From: Tropicibacter oceani
GTDB taxonomy: Bacteria; Pseudomonadota; Alphaproteobacteria; Rhodobacterales; Rhodobacteraceae
Reading direction: 5' to 3'
DNA length: 64,000 nt
Assembly (NCBI RefSeq): GCF_029958925.1
Contig: NZ_CP124616.1
Coordinates: 2,232,001-2,296,000 of the forward strand
How positions within the stretch are numbered: the stretch's first letter is position 1; the number at the start of each line of letters is the position of its first letter. Of the stretch, positions 1 through 8,853 are shown piece by piece. The translations under genes and the position numbers were made by a program. The notes under the pieces are model-generated. The model was not told the DNA's origin. It ran no database searches and was given only the letters and a program-made list of their open reading frames with translations.

Positions 1-177
1 CGCGGCGCCTTTGACCGCATCGTTCTGGTCGCGCCCCCTGCAACCTTGGGCGAATTGCGCGGCAAGCTGCACAAGGAGGTCAGCGCCCGCGTCGTGGCCG
101 AGGTCGACAAGACACTGACCAACCACCCGATCGACAAGATCGAGAAACTGCTCAAGGCCGAACTGGAAAGCGCCTGA
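1..177 (+). CDS. Host attachment family protein, C-terminal fragment
   Basis: An open frame runs in from the left edge and stops at TGA 175-177, giving the last 58 residues of a protein. The fragment reads as an alpha/beta fold strand (FDRIVLVAPP) followed by a Lys/Glu-rich helix, and ends KIEKLLKAELESA. This resembles the C-terminus of the small family annotated as 'protein required for attachment to host cells', described from Agrobacterium-type alphaproteobacteria. The biochemical role of that family is poorly known, so the name is only a family label. The start and most of the gene lie outside the window. Confidence 0.6.
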   Translation, partial: RGAFDRIVLVAPPATLGELRGKLHKEVSARVVAEVDKTLTNHPIDKIEKLLKAELESA

Positions 178-255
178 CGCCGTGCCCCTTGCCCCCTTGT
201 CCTTGTCGGCCCGCTTGCGTAGCGTCGCGCGGGCAGTCAGGGGCAGGGGCAGGGC

Positions 256-1170
256 ATGAGCGACAGCAAGACCGGCATTCTGGCCATGATCGGCGCCTGC
301 GTGATCTGGGGCCTGTCGCCTTTGTATTACAAACTTCTGACCCATGTGCCGCCGCTTGAACTGCTGGCGCATCGCACGCTGTGGTCGCTGGCGATCTTTG
401 CCGGGCTTCTGGCGGTTCAGGGGCGGCTGGGCGCACTGCGCGCCGCGCTGGGCAGTCCGCGCGCCGTGGCGATCCTGGGCGTTGCGGCGCTGATGATTTC
501 CGCCAACTGGTTCCTGTTCATCTTTTCGGTCCAGATCGGCCGGGTGACGGAAACCTCTCTTGGGTACTACATGTTCCCCCTGGTTGCGGTGGTGCTGGGC
601 GTCGTCGTCATGAAGGAACGGCTGGGCCCCTGGAAATGGGCCTCGGTTGCGCTGGCGGCGCTGGGCGTGGCGCAGCTGACCTGGGGGCTGGGGGCCGCGC
701 CGTGGATTTCCCTGACGCTGGCCTCGACCTTTGGCCTGTACGGGATCATCAAGAAACGCCTGAACACCGGTCCTGTGGTGTCGGTCACCGCCGAGGTGGC
801 GCTGCTGTCGCCAATCGGGATCGTCTGGCTGGCCTGGCTGCACAGCCACGGCCAAGGCGTGTTCGGGCAGGACCTGCAAACCTCGGGTCTGCTGGCCTTT
901 TCCGGACTGCTGACCGCGCTGCCGTTGGTCCTGTTTTCAAAGGCCGCGCAAAAGGTGTCTCTGTCCACGGTGGGCCTGCTGCAATACATCAATCCGACGC
1001 TGCAATTCCTTTGCGCCGTGGCGATCTTTGGCGAAACCTTTACCGGATACCACATGATCGCCTTTGCGATGATCTGGCTGGCGCTGGCGATCTATTCCGG
1101 GGTCAGCATCGCTCAGGACAGGGCGCGGCGCAAAAGGCCGGCGACTTCTTCGGCCGTGGCGCCGCACTGA
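256..1170 (+). CDS. rarD: RarD-like EamA family permease
   Basis: This is a 304-residue integral membrane protein with about ten hydrophobic segments. The N-terminal stretch GACVIWGLSPLYYKLL and the later LLQYINPTLQFL are characteristic of the RarD branch of the drug/metabolite (EamA) transporter superfamily. RarD was named from chloramphenicol sensitivity, but its substrate is not established, so it is best read as an inner-membrane small-molecule permease. The start at 256 follows a GGGGCAGGG purine stretch. The last 58 bases overlap the 3' end of the convergent LOG gene. Length is normal for the family. Confidence 0.85.
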   Translation: MSDSKTGILAMIGACVIWGLSPLYYKLLTHVPPLELLAHRTLWSLAIFAGLLAVQGRLGALRAALGSPRAVAILGVAALMISANWFLFIFSVQIGRVTETSLGYYMFPLVAVVLGVVVMKERLGPWKWASVALAALGVAQLTWGLGAAPWISLTLASTFGLYGIIKKRLNTGPVVSVTAEVALLSPIGIVWLAWLHSHGQGVFGQDLQTSGLLAFSGLLTALPLVLFSKAAQKVSLSTVGLLQYINPTLQFLCAVAIFGETFTGYHMIAFAMIWLALAIYSGVSIAQDRARRKRPATSSAVAPH

Positions 1171-1664
1171 ACGAAATCCAGCAGGCTGTCCTCGGCAAAG
1201 CCATGGTCCACCGTGTGCTGAAGCAGCGCGCGCAGCGGCCCCCAATAGCCCTGCGCATCCAGCAGCACGATCGGCTTGTCATGCAGGCCCAGCTGCCGCC
1301 ATGTCAGCACCTCAAAGAATTCATCCAGCGATCCCGGCCCGCCCGGCATCACCACCACCGCATCGGCGTTCATCAACATGACCTTCTTGCGTTCATGCAT
1401 GGTTTCGGTGACGACAAAGGTGGTCAGATCGGTCTTGCCAACCTCGGCGCGCAGCAGGTGCACGGGGATGACGCCAAAGGTCGCGCCGCCGGCCTGCTGG
1501 GTGGCGCGCGCGATGGTGCCCATCAGCCCGACATCGCCGGCCCCGTAGACCAGCCGCCACCCCTCGGCGGCGATGATCTGGCCAAGCGCGGCGGCCTCGC
1601 CTGCATAGGCAGTCTGGGTGCCAAGGCGCGACCCGCAATAGACGCAGATGGATTTTTGGGACAT
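1113..1664 (-). CDS. LOG family protein (TIGR00730 type)
   Basis: A 183-residue Rossmann-fold protein of the Lonely Guy family. Members act as cytokinin riboside 5'-monophosphate phosphoribohydrolases or as nucleotide 5'-monophosphate nucleosidases. The MHERK segment at residues 89-93 and PGGPGSLDEF at 107-116 match the family's conserved active-site motifs (general form PGGxGTxxE, here with Ser for Thr). I chose the ATG at 1664 over upstream starts because the protein then begins MSQKSICVYCGS, the usual family N-terminus. It converges with rarD and the two coding sequences overlap by 58 bases. A nucleotide salvage or detoxification role is inferred from the family only. Confidence 0.88.
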   Translation of the reverse strand: MSQKSICVYCGSRLGTQTAYAGEAAALGQIIAAEGWRLVYGAGDVGLMGTIARATQQAGGATFGVIPVHLLRAEVGKTDLTTFVVTETMHERKKVMLMNADAVVVMPGGPGSLDEFFEVLTWRQLGLHDKPIVLLDAQGYWGPLRALLQHTVDHGFAEDSLLDFVQCGATAEEVAGLLRRALS

Positions 1665-1780
1665 GGGGCGGCTCCGGGCTTGGGCGAAATGGGCTTTTGA
1701 CCGTTGATAGGCCGCTTGATATACACGCTCAACCGCGCGTATGCGCGCGGCAGGGGATGAACGCAGGTCATGGAACGTCA

Positions 1781-3193
1781 ATGAGCAAACTGGCACAGAA
1801 CGCCGCGATTGGCGGAATGGCGACAGCGGCCGTGGCGCTGGGCCTTGTGGTCACCGGCGTGATCGACCTGGGCAAAGCCCTGGGCCGCGACCCCGCGCCG
1901 GAACCTGCGGCCCTTATGGCACCCGATGGGGACAGCCCCGTACAGCCCGCCGCACCCGCGGCCCGGGGCGCCTCGCTGACCGCCGCGGCGCCGCCGCCCG
2001 CCGCCGCCGAACCTGCCGCTGCCGCCGCGCCCGCCCCGCAACAGGCAGCCCCCCAGCCGCAGGCCGAGGCCCAGACCGAGCCCGCCCAGCCGGACGACAT
2101 CGCGCCCCCCAGCTTTGACCTTGTGCGCGCCGAACCGGGCGGCAGCACGCTTGTCGCCGGGATCGGTACCCCCGGCGCGCAGGTGCAGGTCTTGGTCGAT
2201 GGCACCGCCGCCGCCGATGCCGAAGTGGGCGCAGACGGGCGCTTTGTCGCCTTTGTCGATATCGCAGCCGGCGCCAATGCGCATGTGGTGACGCTGCTGC
2301 AAAAGCAGGGCGATCAAATCCGCGCCTCGGACGAAGAGGTGATCATCACCCCAACCGCCATCCCAGCCGAGCCCGACCAACTCGCCAGTGCCAGCGCGCC
2401 CCAGCCGCAGCCGGCGGCCGATCCGTCGCCTGGTGACGCAGGCAACCCCGCGCCACAAGCAGACGCGCCTCAAACACCCGCAGGCCCGGGCGCGCCGCCC
2501 GAAACCGCCACCACTCCGTCGCCGGGCGCAGCGCAGACACCGCCCGATGTGACCACGCAATTGGCGGCTGCCGCGCCGCAGGAACAGGCCGCGCCCAACG
2601 CCGCCGGCGCCATGACCGCGCCCGTCATCGCCGCGCCGCCCGCCGCCCTGGCCACCGCTGCTGCACCGCAGGCGCCCTCCGTTCTGCTGTCCTCGCCGCG
2701 CGGGATCGAGGTCCTGCAAACCGCGCCGCTGGCCCCCGGAGACGTGGCGCTCGATGCCATCAGCTATGACGCCGAAGGCGAGGTGCTGCTGTCGGGACGC
2801 GGCGAGGAAACCGCCTTTGTCCGCGTCTACCTCGACAACAGCCCCGTCACCACATCGCGCATCCGCGAGGACGGGCGCTGGCGCATCACCCTGCCGCAGG
2901 TCGACACCGGCACCTACACGCTGCGCGTCGACCAGTTGACCGAGGCCGGCGTCGTCACCGCCCGCGTCGAAAGCCCCTTCCTGCGCGAAAGCCCCGAAGT
3001 CCTGCAGGCCGCCACGACCCAAGGGCCGATCACCGCGATCACCGTGCAGCCGGGCAACACGCTCTGGGCCATCGCGCGCGACCGCTATGGCGAAGGTCTG
3101 GACTACCTCAAGGTCTATCAGGCCAACAAGGACCGCATCCGCAATCCCGACCTGATCTACCCCGGCCAGATCTTCGATCTGCCCGACCAGTGA
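1781..3193 (+). CDS. LysM domain protein with Ala/Pro-rich linker
   Basis: A 470-residue protein. It begins with a hydrophobic helix (about residues 8-28) that probably anchors it in the inner membrane. Two long Ala/Pro/Gln-rich low-complexity stretches follow, separated by small beta-rich segments that look like bacterial Ig-like or carbohydrate-binding folds (around 115-195 and 325-405). It ends with a LysM domain of about 50 residues (QPGNTLWAIARDRYGEG to IYPGQIFDLP), a peptidoglycan-binding module. It probably acts in the periplasm near the cell wall. The start is uncertain: ATGs at 1697 and 1757 are in frame, but 1781 gives the signal-anchor at the N-terminus. Function beyond wall binding is unknown. 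Confidence 0.8.
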   Translation: MSKLAQNAAIGGMATAAVALGLVVTGVIDLGKALGRDPAPEPAALMAPDGDSPVQPAAPAARGASLTAAAPPPAAAEPAAAAAPAPQQAAPQPQAEAQTEPAQPDDIAPPSFDLVRAEPGGSTLVAGIGTPGAQVQVLVDGTAAADAEVGADGRFVAFVDIAAGANAHVVTLLQKQGDQIRASDEEVIITPTAIPAEPDQLASASAPQPQPAADPSPGDAGNPAPQADAPQTPAGPGAPPETATTPSPGAAQTPPDVTTQLAAAAPQEQAAPNAAGAMTAPVIAAPPAALATAAAPQAPSVLLSSPRGIEVLQTAPLAPGDVALDAISYDAEGEVLLSGRGEETAFVRVYLDNSPVTTSRIREDGRWRITLPQVDTGTYTLRVDQLTEAGVVTARVESPFLRESPEVLQAATTQGPITAITVQPGNTLWAIARDRYGEGLDYLKVYQANKDRIRNPDLIYPGQIFDLPDQ

Positions 3194-3210
3194 CCAGGGC
3201 GCCCTTTGTG

Positions 3211-3269
3211 CTTCTTCTTGGCTGAAATACTCCGGGGGGGCCTCCATAGGAGGCGGGGGCAGAGCCCCC
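3211..3269 (-). repeat. Intergenic hairpin plus GAGTATTT...CCAAGAAGAAG element, copy 1
   Basis: Read on the minus strand, two small hairpins (GGGGGC/GCCCCC and CCTCC/GGAGG) are followed by GAGTATTT, four variable bases, then CAAGAAGAAG (3211-3232). The same 22-base tail occurs at 8247-8268 and 31433-31454. It lies directly after the LysM gene stop, so on the plus strand it could form the 3' end of that transcript. Function is unknown. Confidence 0.6.
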
Positions 3270-3351
3270 AACCCGGTCTCGGCCGCGCGCCGCCTCTGGT
3301 CATTCCGGGCGCGCACCACTACATCGCTGGCATGTGATCAAAGGAAACACC

Positions 3352-5157
3352 ATGCCACCAGAGCTGAGCGCCGAACAAACCGCCGCCGAAGAACGCCGCT
3401 CGGGCTGGCGCACGATCCAGAAGGTCGGCCCCTACCTGTGGCCCGCCGACAAGCCTTGGGTGAAACAGCGCGTGGTTCTGGCGCTGGCGCTTTTGGTGCT
3501 GGCCAAGCTGATCGCCGTCTACACGCCGATCCTGTACAAGCGCGCCGTCGACAGCCTGTCGGGCGAAGTGCCCGACCTGCTGCTGGGCGCCGTCGGCCTG
3601 ACGGTTGCCTATGGCATGGCCCGCCTGATGACTGTCGGCTTTCAGCAATTGCGCGACGGCGTCTTTGCCAAGGTCGGGCAACGCGCCCTGCGCACGCTGG
3701 CGCTGGAAACCTTTACCCATATTCACCGCCTGTCGCTGCGCTATCACATCACCCGCAAGACCGGCGGCCTCAGCCGGATCATCGAACGCGGCGTCAAGGG
3801 CGTCGACTTCCTCTTGCGCTTCATGCTGTTCAGCGTCGGCCCGCTGGTGCTGGAACTGACGCTGGTCGCGGGTGTTCTGTTCTACCTCTTCGATGTCTGG
3901 TATCTTCTGGTCGTGACCGTGGTCATCGGGCTTTACGTCTGGTTCACATTTGCGGTGACCGAATGGCGCGTCAAACTGCGCCGCGAGATGAACAAGCAGG
4001 ACACCGACGCCAACCAGAAGGCCATCGACAGCCTGCTGAACTTTGAAACCGTCAAGTATTTCGGCGCCGAGCAGCGCGAGGCCGCGCGCTATGACGTCGC
4101 CATGCAGGCCTATGAAGGCGCCGCGGTCAAGACCGCCACCTCGCTGGCCTTTCTGAACTTTGGCCAGTCCTTCCTGATCACCACCGGGCTTGTCGCTGTC
4201 ATGGTCATGGCGGCGCTTGGGGTGCAGAACGGCACCCTGACCGTGGGCGATTTCGTCATGGTCAACGCCTACATGATCCAGATCACCATGCCTCTGAACT
4301 TTCTGGGCACGGTCTACCGCGAGATCCGGCAAAGCCTTGTGGACATGGGCGAGATGTTCGACCTGCTAGAACAGCCGCAAGAAGTGTCCGACAAACCCGG
4401 CGCGCGCGATCTGAAGGTCGACGGCGGCGTGGTCACGCTGGACGATGTGCGCTTTGGCTACGATCCGGCGCGCCCGATCCTCAAGGGGGTCTCGGTGCAG
4501 GTCGGGGCCGGGCAGAACGTGGCGCTTGTCGGGCCCTCCGGGTCCGGCAAATCCACCATCGGGCGGCTGTTGTTCCGGTTTTACGACGTCGGCGGCGGCG
4601 CGATCCGCATCGACGGGCAGGACCTGCGCGACGTCACGCAGGAAAGCCTGCACAGCGCCATCGGTGTGGTGCCGCAGGACACGGTGCTGTTCAACGACAC
4701 CATCCGCTACAACATCGCCTATGGCCGCGACGGCGCGACCCAGGACGACATCGAACAGGCGGCCCGCGCGGCGCAGATCCATGATTTCATCGTCTCGCTG
4801 CCCGAAGGCTATGACACTGCCGTGGGCGAACGGGGCCTCAAACTGTCGGGCGGTGAAAAGCAGCGGGTGGGCATCGCGCGCACCTTGTTGAAGAACCCGC
4901 CGATCCTGCTGCTGGACGAGGCGACCAGCGCGCTGGACACCGAAACCGAAGCCTCGATCCAGACCGCGCTGAAGCGCGCCGGCGAAGGGCGCACGGTGAT
5001 CACCATTGCGCACCGCCTGTCGACCATCGCCGATGCCGACCGCATCGTGGTGCTGCAAGAGGGCGAAGTCGTCGAGGAAGGCACCCATGATGCGCTGTTG
5101 GCCAAAGGCGGGCGCTATGCCGCGCTTTGGGCGCGCCAGCAGGCCGAAGAGGCCTAG
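3352..5157 (+). CDS. ABC exporter, ATM1/HMT type (fused permease and ATPase)
   Basis: A 601-residue half-transporter with six hydrophobic segments in the first 320 residues, then a nucleotide-binding domain. Walker A is GPSGSGKST (about residue 393), the signature is LSGGEKQRVGIAR (about 498) and Walker B is ILLLDEATSALD (about 517). The sequence around YHITRKTGGLSRIIERG is typical of mitochondrial-Atm1-like exporters, which move glutathione-linked sulfur or heavy-metal compounds across the inner membrane as homodimers. The ATG at 3352 has AAAGGA six bases upstream and is preferred over an in-frame GTG at 3334. It stands alone, with no accessory gene next to it. The substrate is inferred from the family. 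Confidence 0.9.
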   Translation: MPPELSAEQTAAEERRSGWRTIQKVGPYLWPADKPWVKQRVVLALALLVLAKLIAVYTPILYKRAVDSLSGEVPDLLLGAVGLTVAYGMARLMTVGFQQLRDGVFAKVGQRALRTLALETFTHIHRLSLRYHITRKTGGLSRIIERGVKGVDFLLRFMLFSVGPLVLELTLVAGVLFYLFDVWYLLVVTVVIGLYVWFTFAVTEWRVKLRREMNKQDTDANQKAIDSLLNFETVKYFGAEQREAARYDVAMQAYEGAAVKTATSLAFLNFGQSFLITTGLVAVMVMAALGVQNGTLTVGDFVMVNAYMIQITMPLNFLGTVYREIRQSLVDMGEMFDLLEQPQEVSDKPGARDLKVDGGVVTLDDVRFGYDPARPILKGVSVQVGAGQNVALVGPSGSGKSTIGRLLFRFYDVGGGAIRIDGQDLRDVTQESLHSAIGVVPQDTVLFNDTIRYNIAYGRDGATQDDIEQAARAAQIHDFIVSLPEGYDTAVGERGLKLSGGEKQRVGIARTLLKNPPILLLDEATSALDTETEASIQTALKRAGEGRTVITIAHRLSTIADADRIVVLQEGEVVEEGTHDALLAKGGRYAALWARQQAEEA

Positions 5158-5169
5158 GCCGGAGCGGCG

Positions 5170-5799
5170 TCAGAGCCCGTCAAGACAGCGTTGCAGCTGG
5201 TCAAAGAACTGACCCAGGTGCGCGCCATCGACCAGCGCGTGATGCACCTGGATCGCCATGGCCATCCGATAGCGGTCGCCCTCGGGCACGATCTTGCCCC
5301 AGGACACCCGCGGAATGCAGTCATCCGCATGGGGCAGGGCATTGTCCAGCGCGGTGAAATCCAGCCAGGGCAGGCAGGACAGATAGGCGACATCGTCGCG
5401 CGCGCCGGAATTGGCCTCAAGGCCCTGCTGGGTCCTGGCGGCCTCGATCCGGCGCATTGCCTCGGCCTCGAAAACCGGGAAATCGGGGGCGAAGGGGACA
5501 TAGGCATAGGTAAAGTCGCCGCTTTGCAGCGGTACGGTCATAGACAGGTCGGTCCGGTCGTGGCGCAGCACCTGGTCGCCGCGAAACCGCATCAACAGGG
5601 CCGGCACCGCATGCAGCCCGCAACCGATGGCGAAAAGGCAGGCGCGATAGGGCGACAGCCCCGCCGCGACGCGGCGCGCCATCAGATGGGTGACGTCCAG
5701 ACGGGTGGTCAGGGCGTAATGCGGGCGGTCATAGCCGCGAAACAGCCGGAACTGCGGCGCCCGGGACCAATCTGCAAGGGGGATGGGATGTTCTGCCAT
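5170..5799 (-). CDS. CATA-like chloramphenicol acetyltransferase family protein
   Basis: A 209-residue protein of the classical chloramphenicol O-acetyltransferase fold. The catalytic motif HHALVDG is present (residues 186-192, with the second His as the expected general base), as is SWGKI near residue 166. CAT enzymes are cytoplasmic trimers that acetylate a hydroxyl using acetyl-CoA. Chromosomal members like this one often have unknown substrates, so antibiotic resistance should not be assumed. It converges with the ABC exporter, with only 12 bases between stops. There is no sign of transfer: base composition matches the neighbours. Confidence 0.85.
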   Translation of the reverse strand: MAEHPIPLADWSRAPQFRLFRGYDRPHYALTTRLDVTHLMARRVAAGLSPYRACLFAIGCGLHAVPALLMRFRGDQVLRHDRTDLSMTVPLQSGDFTYAYVPFAPDFPVFEAEAMRRIEAARTQQGLEANSGARDDVAYLSCLPWLDFTALDNALPHADDCIPRVSWGKIVPEGDRYRMAMAIQVHHALVDGAHLGQFFDQLQRCLDGL

Positions 5800-5939
5800 G
5801 GCGCCACTCTAGACGCAGCGGCGCGGGGCGGCAAAGCGCTTGAAGAAGTTTCGCATCCTTTTTGAAAATCCCTGCCGATAATGCGCAGTATACTGAAAGC
5901 CGACGGGATTCAGGGCGGGACCTCCGGGAAAATGCAGAA

Positions 5940-5960
5940 TTGGTAAGAAAAAATTACCAA
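5940..5960. promoter_or_regulatory. Perfect 7-bp palindrome upstream of malate synthase
   Basis: TTGGTAA (5940-5946) and TTACCAA (5954-5960) are separated by GAAAAAA. This AT-rich site is 75 bases before the preferred glcB start, in the divergent space between the acetyltransferase and glcB. Its symmetry and position suggest an operator. The half-site resembles the TGGT/ACCA core used by FadR-type GntR regulators, but the spacing is wider than usual for them, so the regulator is unassigned. Confidence 0.45.
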
Positions 5961-6034
5961 GAATGTTGCCTATCGGAAACTTTGACCCTATTCAGAGACA
6001 TATCCTCATGAGAGCGGACAGGAGAATGACAGCC

Positions 6035-8185
6035 ATGGTGCAACGGGTGGAACGCAACGGACTTCGGGTCGCTCAAGAGCTGGCCGATTTCATCGACAAC
6101 CAGGCCCTGCCGGGCAGCGGCGTTGCGCCGGAATCCTTCTGGGACGGGTTTTCGCGGCTGGCGTATGACTTTGGCCCGCGCAACGCGGCGCTGCTGGCGA
6201 AACGCGAAGACCTGCAAAAGCAGATCGACGACTGGCACATCGCGCGCCGCGGGCAGGTGCACAGCCATATCGAATACCGCGCCTTTCTGGAGCAGATCGG
6301 CTATCTTCTGCCCGAGGGCGAGGATTTCCAGATCGACACCGCCAATGTCGATCCGGAAATCGCCAGCGTGCCGGGGCCGCAGCTGGTGGTGCCGATCACC
6401 AACGCGCGCTATGCGCTGAACGCCGCCAATGCCCGCTGGGGCAGCCTGTATGACGGGCTGTACGGCACCGACGCCATGGGCAGCGCCCCGCCCAAGGGCG
6501 GCTATGACAAGGGCCGGGGCGCCCGTGTCGTGGCACGCGCCCGCGTTTTCCTGGACGAAGCCTTTCCGGTCGAGGGCCTCAGCCATGCGGATGCCCGGCG
6601 CTATCACGTTCAGGGCGGCGCGCTTTTGGTCGATGACCTGCCGCTGGTTTCGCCGGACAAGTTCGTCGGCTATCGCGGCCACCCCAAGGCGCCCGACGCG
6701 GTGCTGCTGCGCAACAACGGCCTGCACGTCGAACTGGTCTTTGACCGCACCCACATGATCGGCGCGCGCGATCAGGCGGGGCTGGCGGATGTGCGGCTGG
6801 AAAGCGCCGTGTCCGCCATCATGGATTGCGAGGATTCCGTCGCCTGCGTCGATGCCGAGGAAAAGGTGCAGGCCTATGCCAACTGGCTGGGGCTGATGAA
6901 GGGCGATCTTGAGGATCGGTTCGAAAAGGCCGGCCAGACGGTCACCCGCGCCCTGCACCCTGACCAGATCTATACCGGCCCCGTTGGCGGCGAGGTGACG
7001 GTCAAGGGCCGGGCGCTGATGCTGGTGCGCAATGTCGGCCACCTGATGACCAACCCGGCGGTGCTGCTGAGCGATGGCACCGAGATCTACGAAGGGCTGA
7101 TGGACGCGATGATCACCGTGCTGATCGCGCGCCATGACCTGAACAAGGACGCCGGGCTGCGCAATTCGCACGCCGGGTCGGTCTATGTGGTCAAACCCAA
7201 GATGCACGGCCCCGAAGAGGTTGCCTTTGCAAACGAGACCTATGGCTTTGTCGAACAGGTGCTGGGTCTGCCGGAATACACCGTCAAGCTGGGCATCATG
7301 GACGAAGAGCGCCGCACCAGCGTGAACCTGAAATCCTGCATCCGCGCCGCGCGCCACCGCGTTGCCTTTATCAACACCGGGTTTCTGGACCGCACCGGCG
7401 ACGAGATCCACACCTCGATGGAGGCGGGACCGTTTTCGCGCAAGGATTTCATCAAGCGCAAGGCCTGGATCGGCGGTTATGAGGCGCTGAACGTCGATAT
7501 CGGTCTGGAATGCGGGCTGTCGGGGCGGGCGCAGATCGGCAAGGGCATGTGGGCCATGCCCGACCGCATGGCCGCGATGCTTGAGACCAAGATCGAACAC
7601 CCCAAGGCGGGGGCGAACTGTGCCTGGGTGCCGTCGCCCACCGCCGCCACGCTGCACGCGCTGCATTACCACCGGGTCGATGTCTTTGCGGTGCAGGCGG
7701 CGCTGCGCAAGGGCGGGCGCCGGGCGCATGTGGACACGATCCTGGACATTCCGCTGGCCTCGTTCCGCAAGTGGACCGACGCGCAGATCGTGCAGGAGGT
7801 CGAGAACAACGCCCAGGGCATCCTGGGCTACGTGGTGCGCTGGATCGATCAGGGCGTGGGCTGCTCCAAGGTGCCGGACATCCACGATGTGGGCCTGATG
7901 GAAGACCGCGCCACCTGCCGGATTTCGTCGCAGCATATCGCCAACTGGCTGCATCACGGGGTGATTTCCAAAGAGGATACCATGGAGATCCTGAAGCGCA
8001 TGGCCGAGGTGGTGGATCGCCAGAACGCGGGTGATCCGTTCTATGCGCCGATGGCGCCGGGTTTTGACGGGATCGCCTTCAAGGCGGCTTGCGATCTGGT
8101 GTTCGAGGGGCGCGTGCAGCCTTCGGGGTATACCGAGCCGGTGTTGCACCGTCGCCGGTTGGAGCTGAAGGCGGCCCGGGGCTGA
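6035..8185 (+). CDS. glcB: Malate synthase G
   Basis: A 716-residue enzyme that condenses glyoxylate with acetyl-CoA to malate, completing the glyoxylate bypass or glycolate use in the cytoplasm. Length matches the monomeric G isoform (about 720), not isoform A. Recognisable parts are MDCEDSVA in the barrel and [16 protein letters not shown] near residue 630, which holds the catalytic Asp. The start at 6035 gives the family N-terminus (VERNGLRVA) and has AGGAG upstream; 6008 and 6026 are possible alternatives. A GlcG/HbpS gene follows, as in glycolate loci of other proteobacteria. The palindrome at 5940-5960 may control it. Confidence 0.95.
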   Translation: MVQRVERNGLRVAQELADFIDNQALPGSGVAPESFWDGFSRLAYDFGPRNAALLAKREDLQKQIDDWHIARRGQVHSHIEYRAFLEQIGYLLPEGEDFQIDTANVDPEIASVPGPQLVVPITNARYALNAANARWGSLYDGLYGTDAMGSAPPKGGYDKGRGARVVARARVFLDEAFPVEGLSHADARRYHVQGGALLVDDLPLVSPDKFVGYRGHPKAPDAVLLRNNGLHVELVFDRTHMIGARDQAGLADVRLESAVSAIMDCEDSVACVDAEEKVQAYANWLGLMKGDLEDRFEKAGQTVTRALHPDQIYTGPVGGEVTVKGRALMLVRNVGHLMTNPAVLLSDGTEIYEGLMDAMITVLIARHDLNKDAGLRNSHAGSVYVVKPKMHGPEEVAFANETYGFVEQVLGLPEYTVKLGIMDEERRTSVNLKSCIRAARHRVAFINTGFLDRTGDEIHTSMEAGPFSRKDFIKRKAWIGGYEALNVDIGLECGLSGRAQIGKGMWAMPDRMAAMLETKIEHPKAGANCAWVPSPTAATLHALHYHRVDVFAVQAALRKGGRRAHVDTILDIPLASFRKWTDAQIVQEVENNAQGILGYVVRWIDQGVGCSKVPDIHDVGLMEDRATCRISSQHIANWLHHGVISKEDTMEILKRMAEVVDRQNAGDPFYAPMAPGFDGIAFKAACDLVFEGRVQPSGYTEPVLHRRRLELKAARG

Positions 8186-8218
8186 GGGATTGCGCCGCGC
8201 CTTTGGCGCGTCGCGGTG

Positions 8219-8246
8219 GGCGGGCGCCTGCGGCGCCCGCCTTTTT
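8219..8246 (+). terminator. Rho-independent terminator after glcB
   Basis: GGCGGGCGCC (8219-8228), loop TGC, GGCGCCCGCC (8232-8241), then TTTTT. It is a strong 10-bp GC stem with a U tract, 34 bases past the glcB stop. It would separate glcB from the downstream glcG-like gene unless read-through occurs. Confidence 0.85.
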
Positions 8247-8268
8247 GAGTATTTTTACCAAGAAGAAG
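8247..8268 (+). repeat. GAGTATTT...CCAAGAAGAAG element, copy 2
   Basis: This copy directly follows the terminator U tract and ends 20 bases before the next start codon. It matches the copies at 3211-3232 (reverse strand) and 31433-31454 at nearly every position. The AAGAAG stretch could be mistaken for a ribosome binding site, but it lies too far from the ATG at 8288. Confidence 0.6.
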
Positions 8269-8287
8269 CACGAAAGGCAGGTTCATC

Positions 8288-8716
8288 ATGGCCGCGATCA
8301 GTTTGCGCCGCGCGCGCACGATCATTCGCAAGACCCTGGAAAAAGGGCAGGAAATGGGGCTGAAGCCGCTGAGCGTCATCGTTCTGGATGAGGGTGGGCA
8401 TGTGATTGCCTTTGAACGTTCGGACGGGGCGTCGCCGGGGCGTTTTGCCATCGCGCAGGGCAAGGCCTATGGCGCGGTGATGCTGGGCATGGCGGGCACG
8501 GCGCAGATGCAGCGCGCCGAGGCGCAGGCCTATTTCATCGCCGCCGCCGGGGCGGCGCTGGGCGGCCAGATGGTGCCGGTGCCGGGCGGCATCCTGGTGC
8601 GCGATGCCAAGGGGCGCGTGCTGGGGGCGGTGGGTGTGACGGGCGATACATCCGACAACGATGCAGCGGCCGGGCGCGCCGGGATCGAAGCGCTGGGTCT
8701 GGTTGCCGAGGTCTGA
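8288..8716 (+). CDS. GlcG/HbpS family heme-binding-like protein
   Basis: A 142-residue single-domain protein of the GlcG/HbpS (Haem_degrading) family. The family hallmark is the pattern VIVLDEGGHVIAFERSDGA near residue 30-50 and GGILVRDAKGRVLGAVGVTG near 105-125. Streptomyces HbpS binds heme, while proteobacterial GlcG sits in glycolate operons with no proven activity. Here it follows malate synthase, which supports a link to C2 metabolism, although a terminator lies between them. There is no signal peptide, so it is probably cytoplasmic. Confidence 0.85.
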   Translation: MAAISLRRARTIIRKTLEKGQEMGLKPLSVIVLDEGGHVIAFERSDGASPGRFAIAQGKAYGAVMLGMAGTAQMQRAEAQAYFIAAAGAALGGQMVPVPGGILVRDAKGRVLGAVGVTGDTSDNDAAAGRAGIEALGLVAEV

Positions 8717-8853
8717 CGCGCGCCGGGTGCAGACTGCCCAACAGGCGGGCAAAGCCGCAGGCCCGCAGCGGCGCACAGCGAATTGTGCGCCGCAATACCT
8801 TTCGGAAAGGCTTTGGCTGTCATAATAAGGGGTGTCCTTAACGGAGATTGCGC

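Noticed and set aside
1778-3319. Long minus-strand frame opposite the LysM gene
   Set aside because: Arg/Gly-rich shadow of the Ala/Pro-rich coding sequence; no domain and no ribosome-binding site.
5800-6034. Riboswitch in the glcB leader
   Set aside because: Only the palindrome is seen; no conserved riboswitch core can be recognised.
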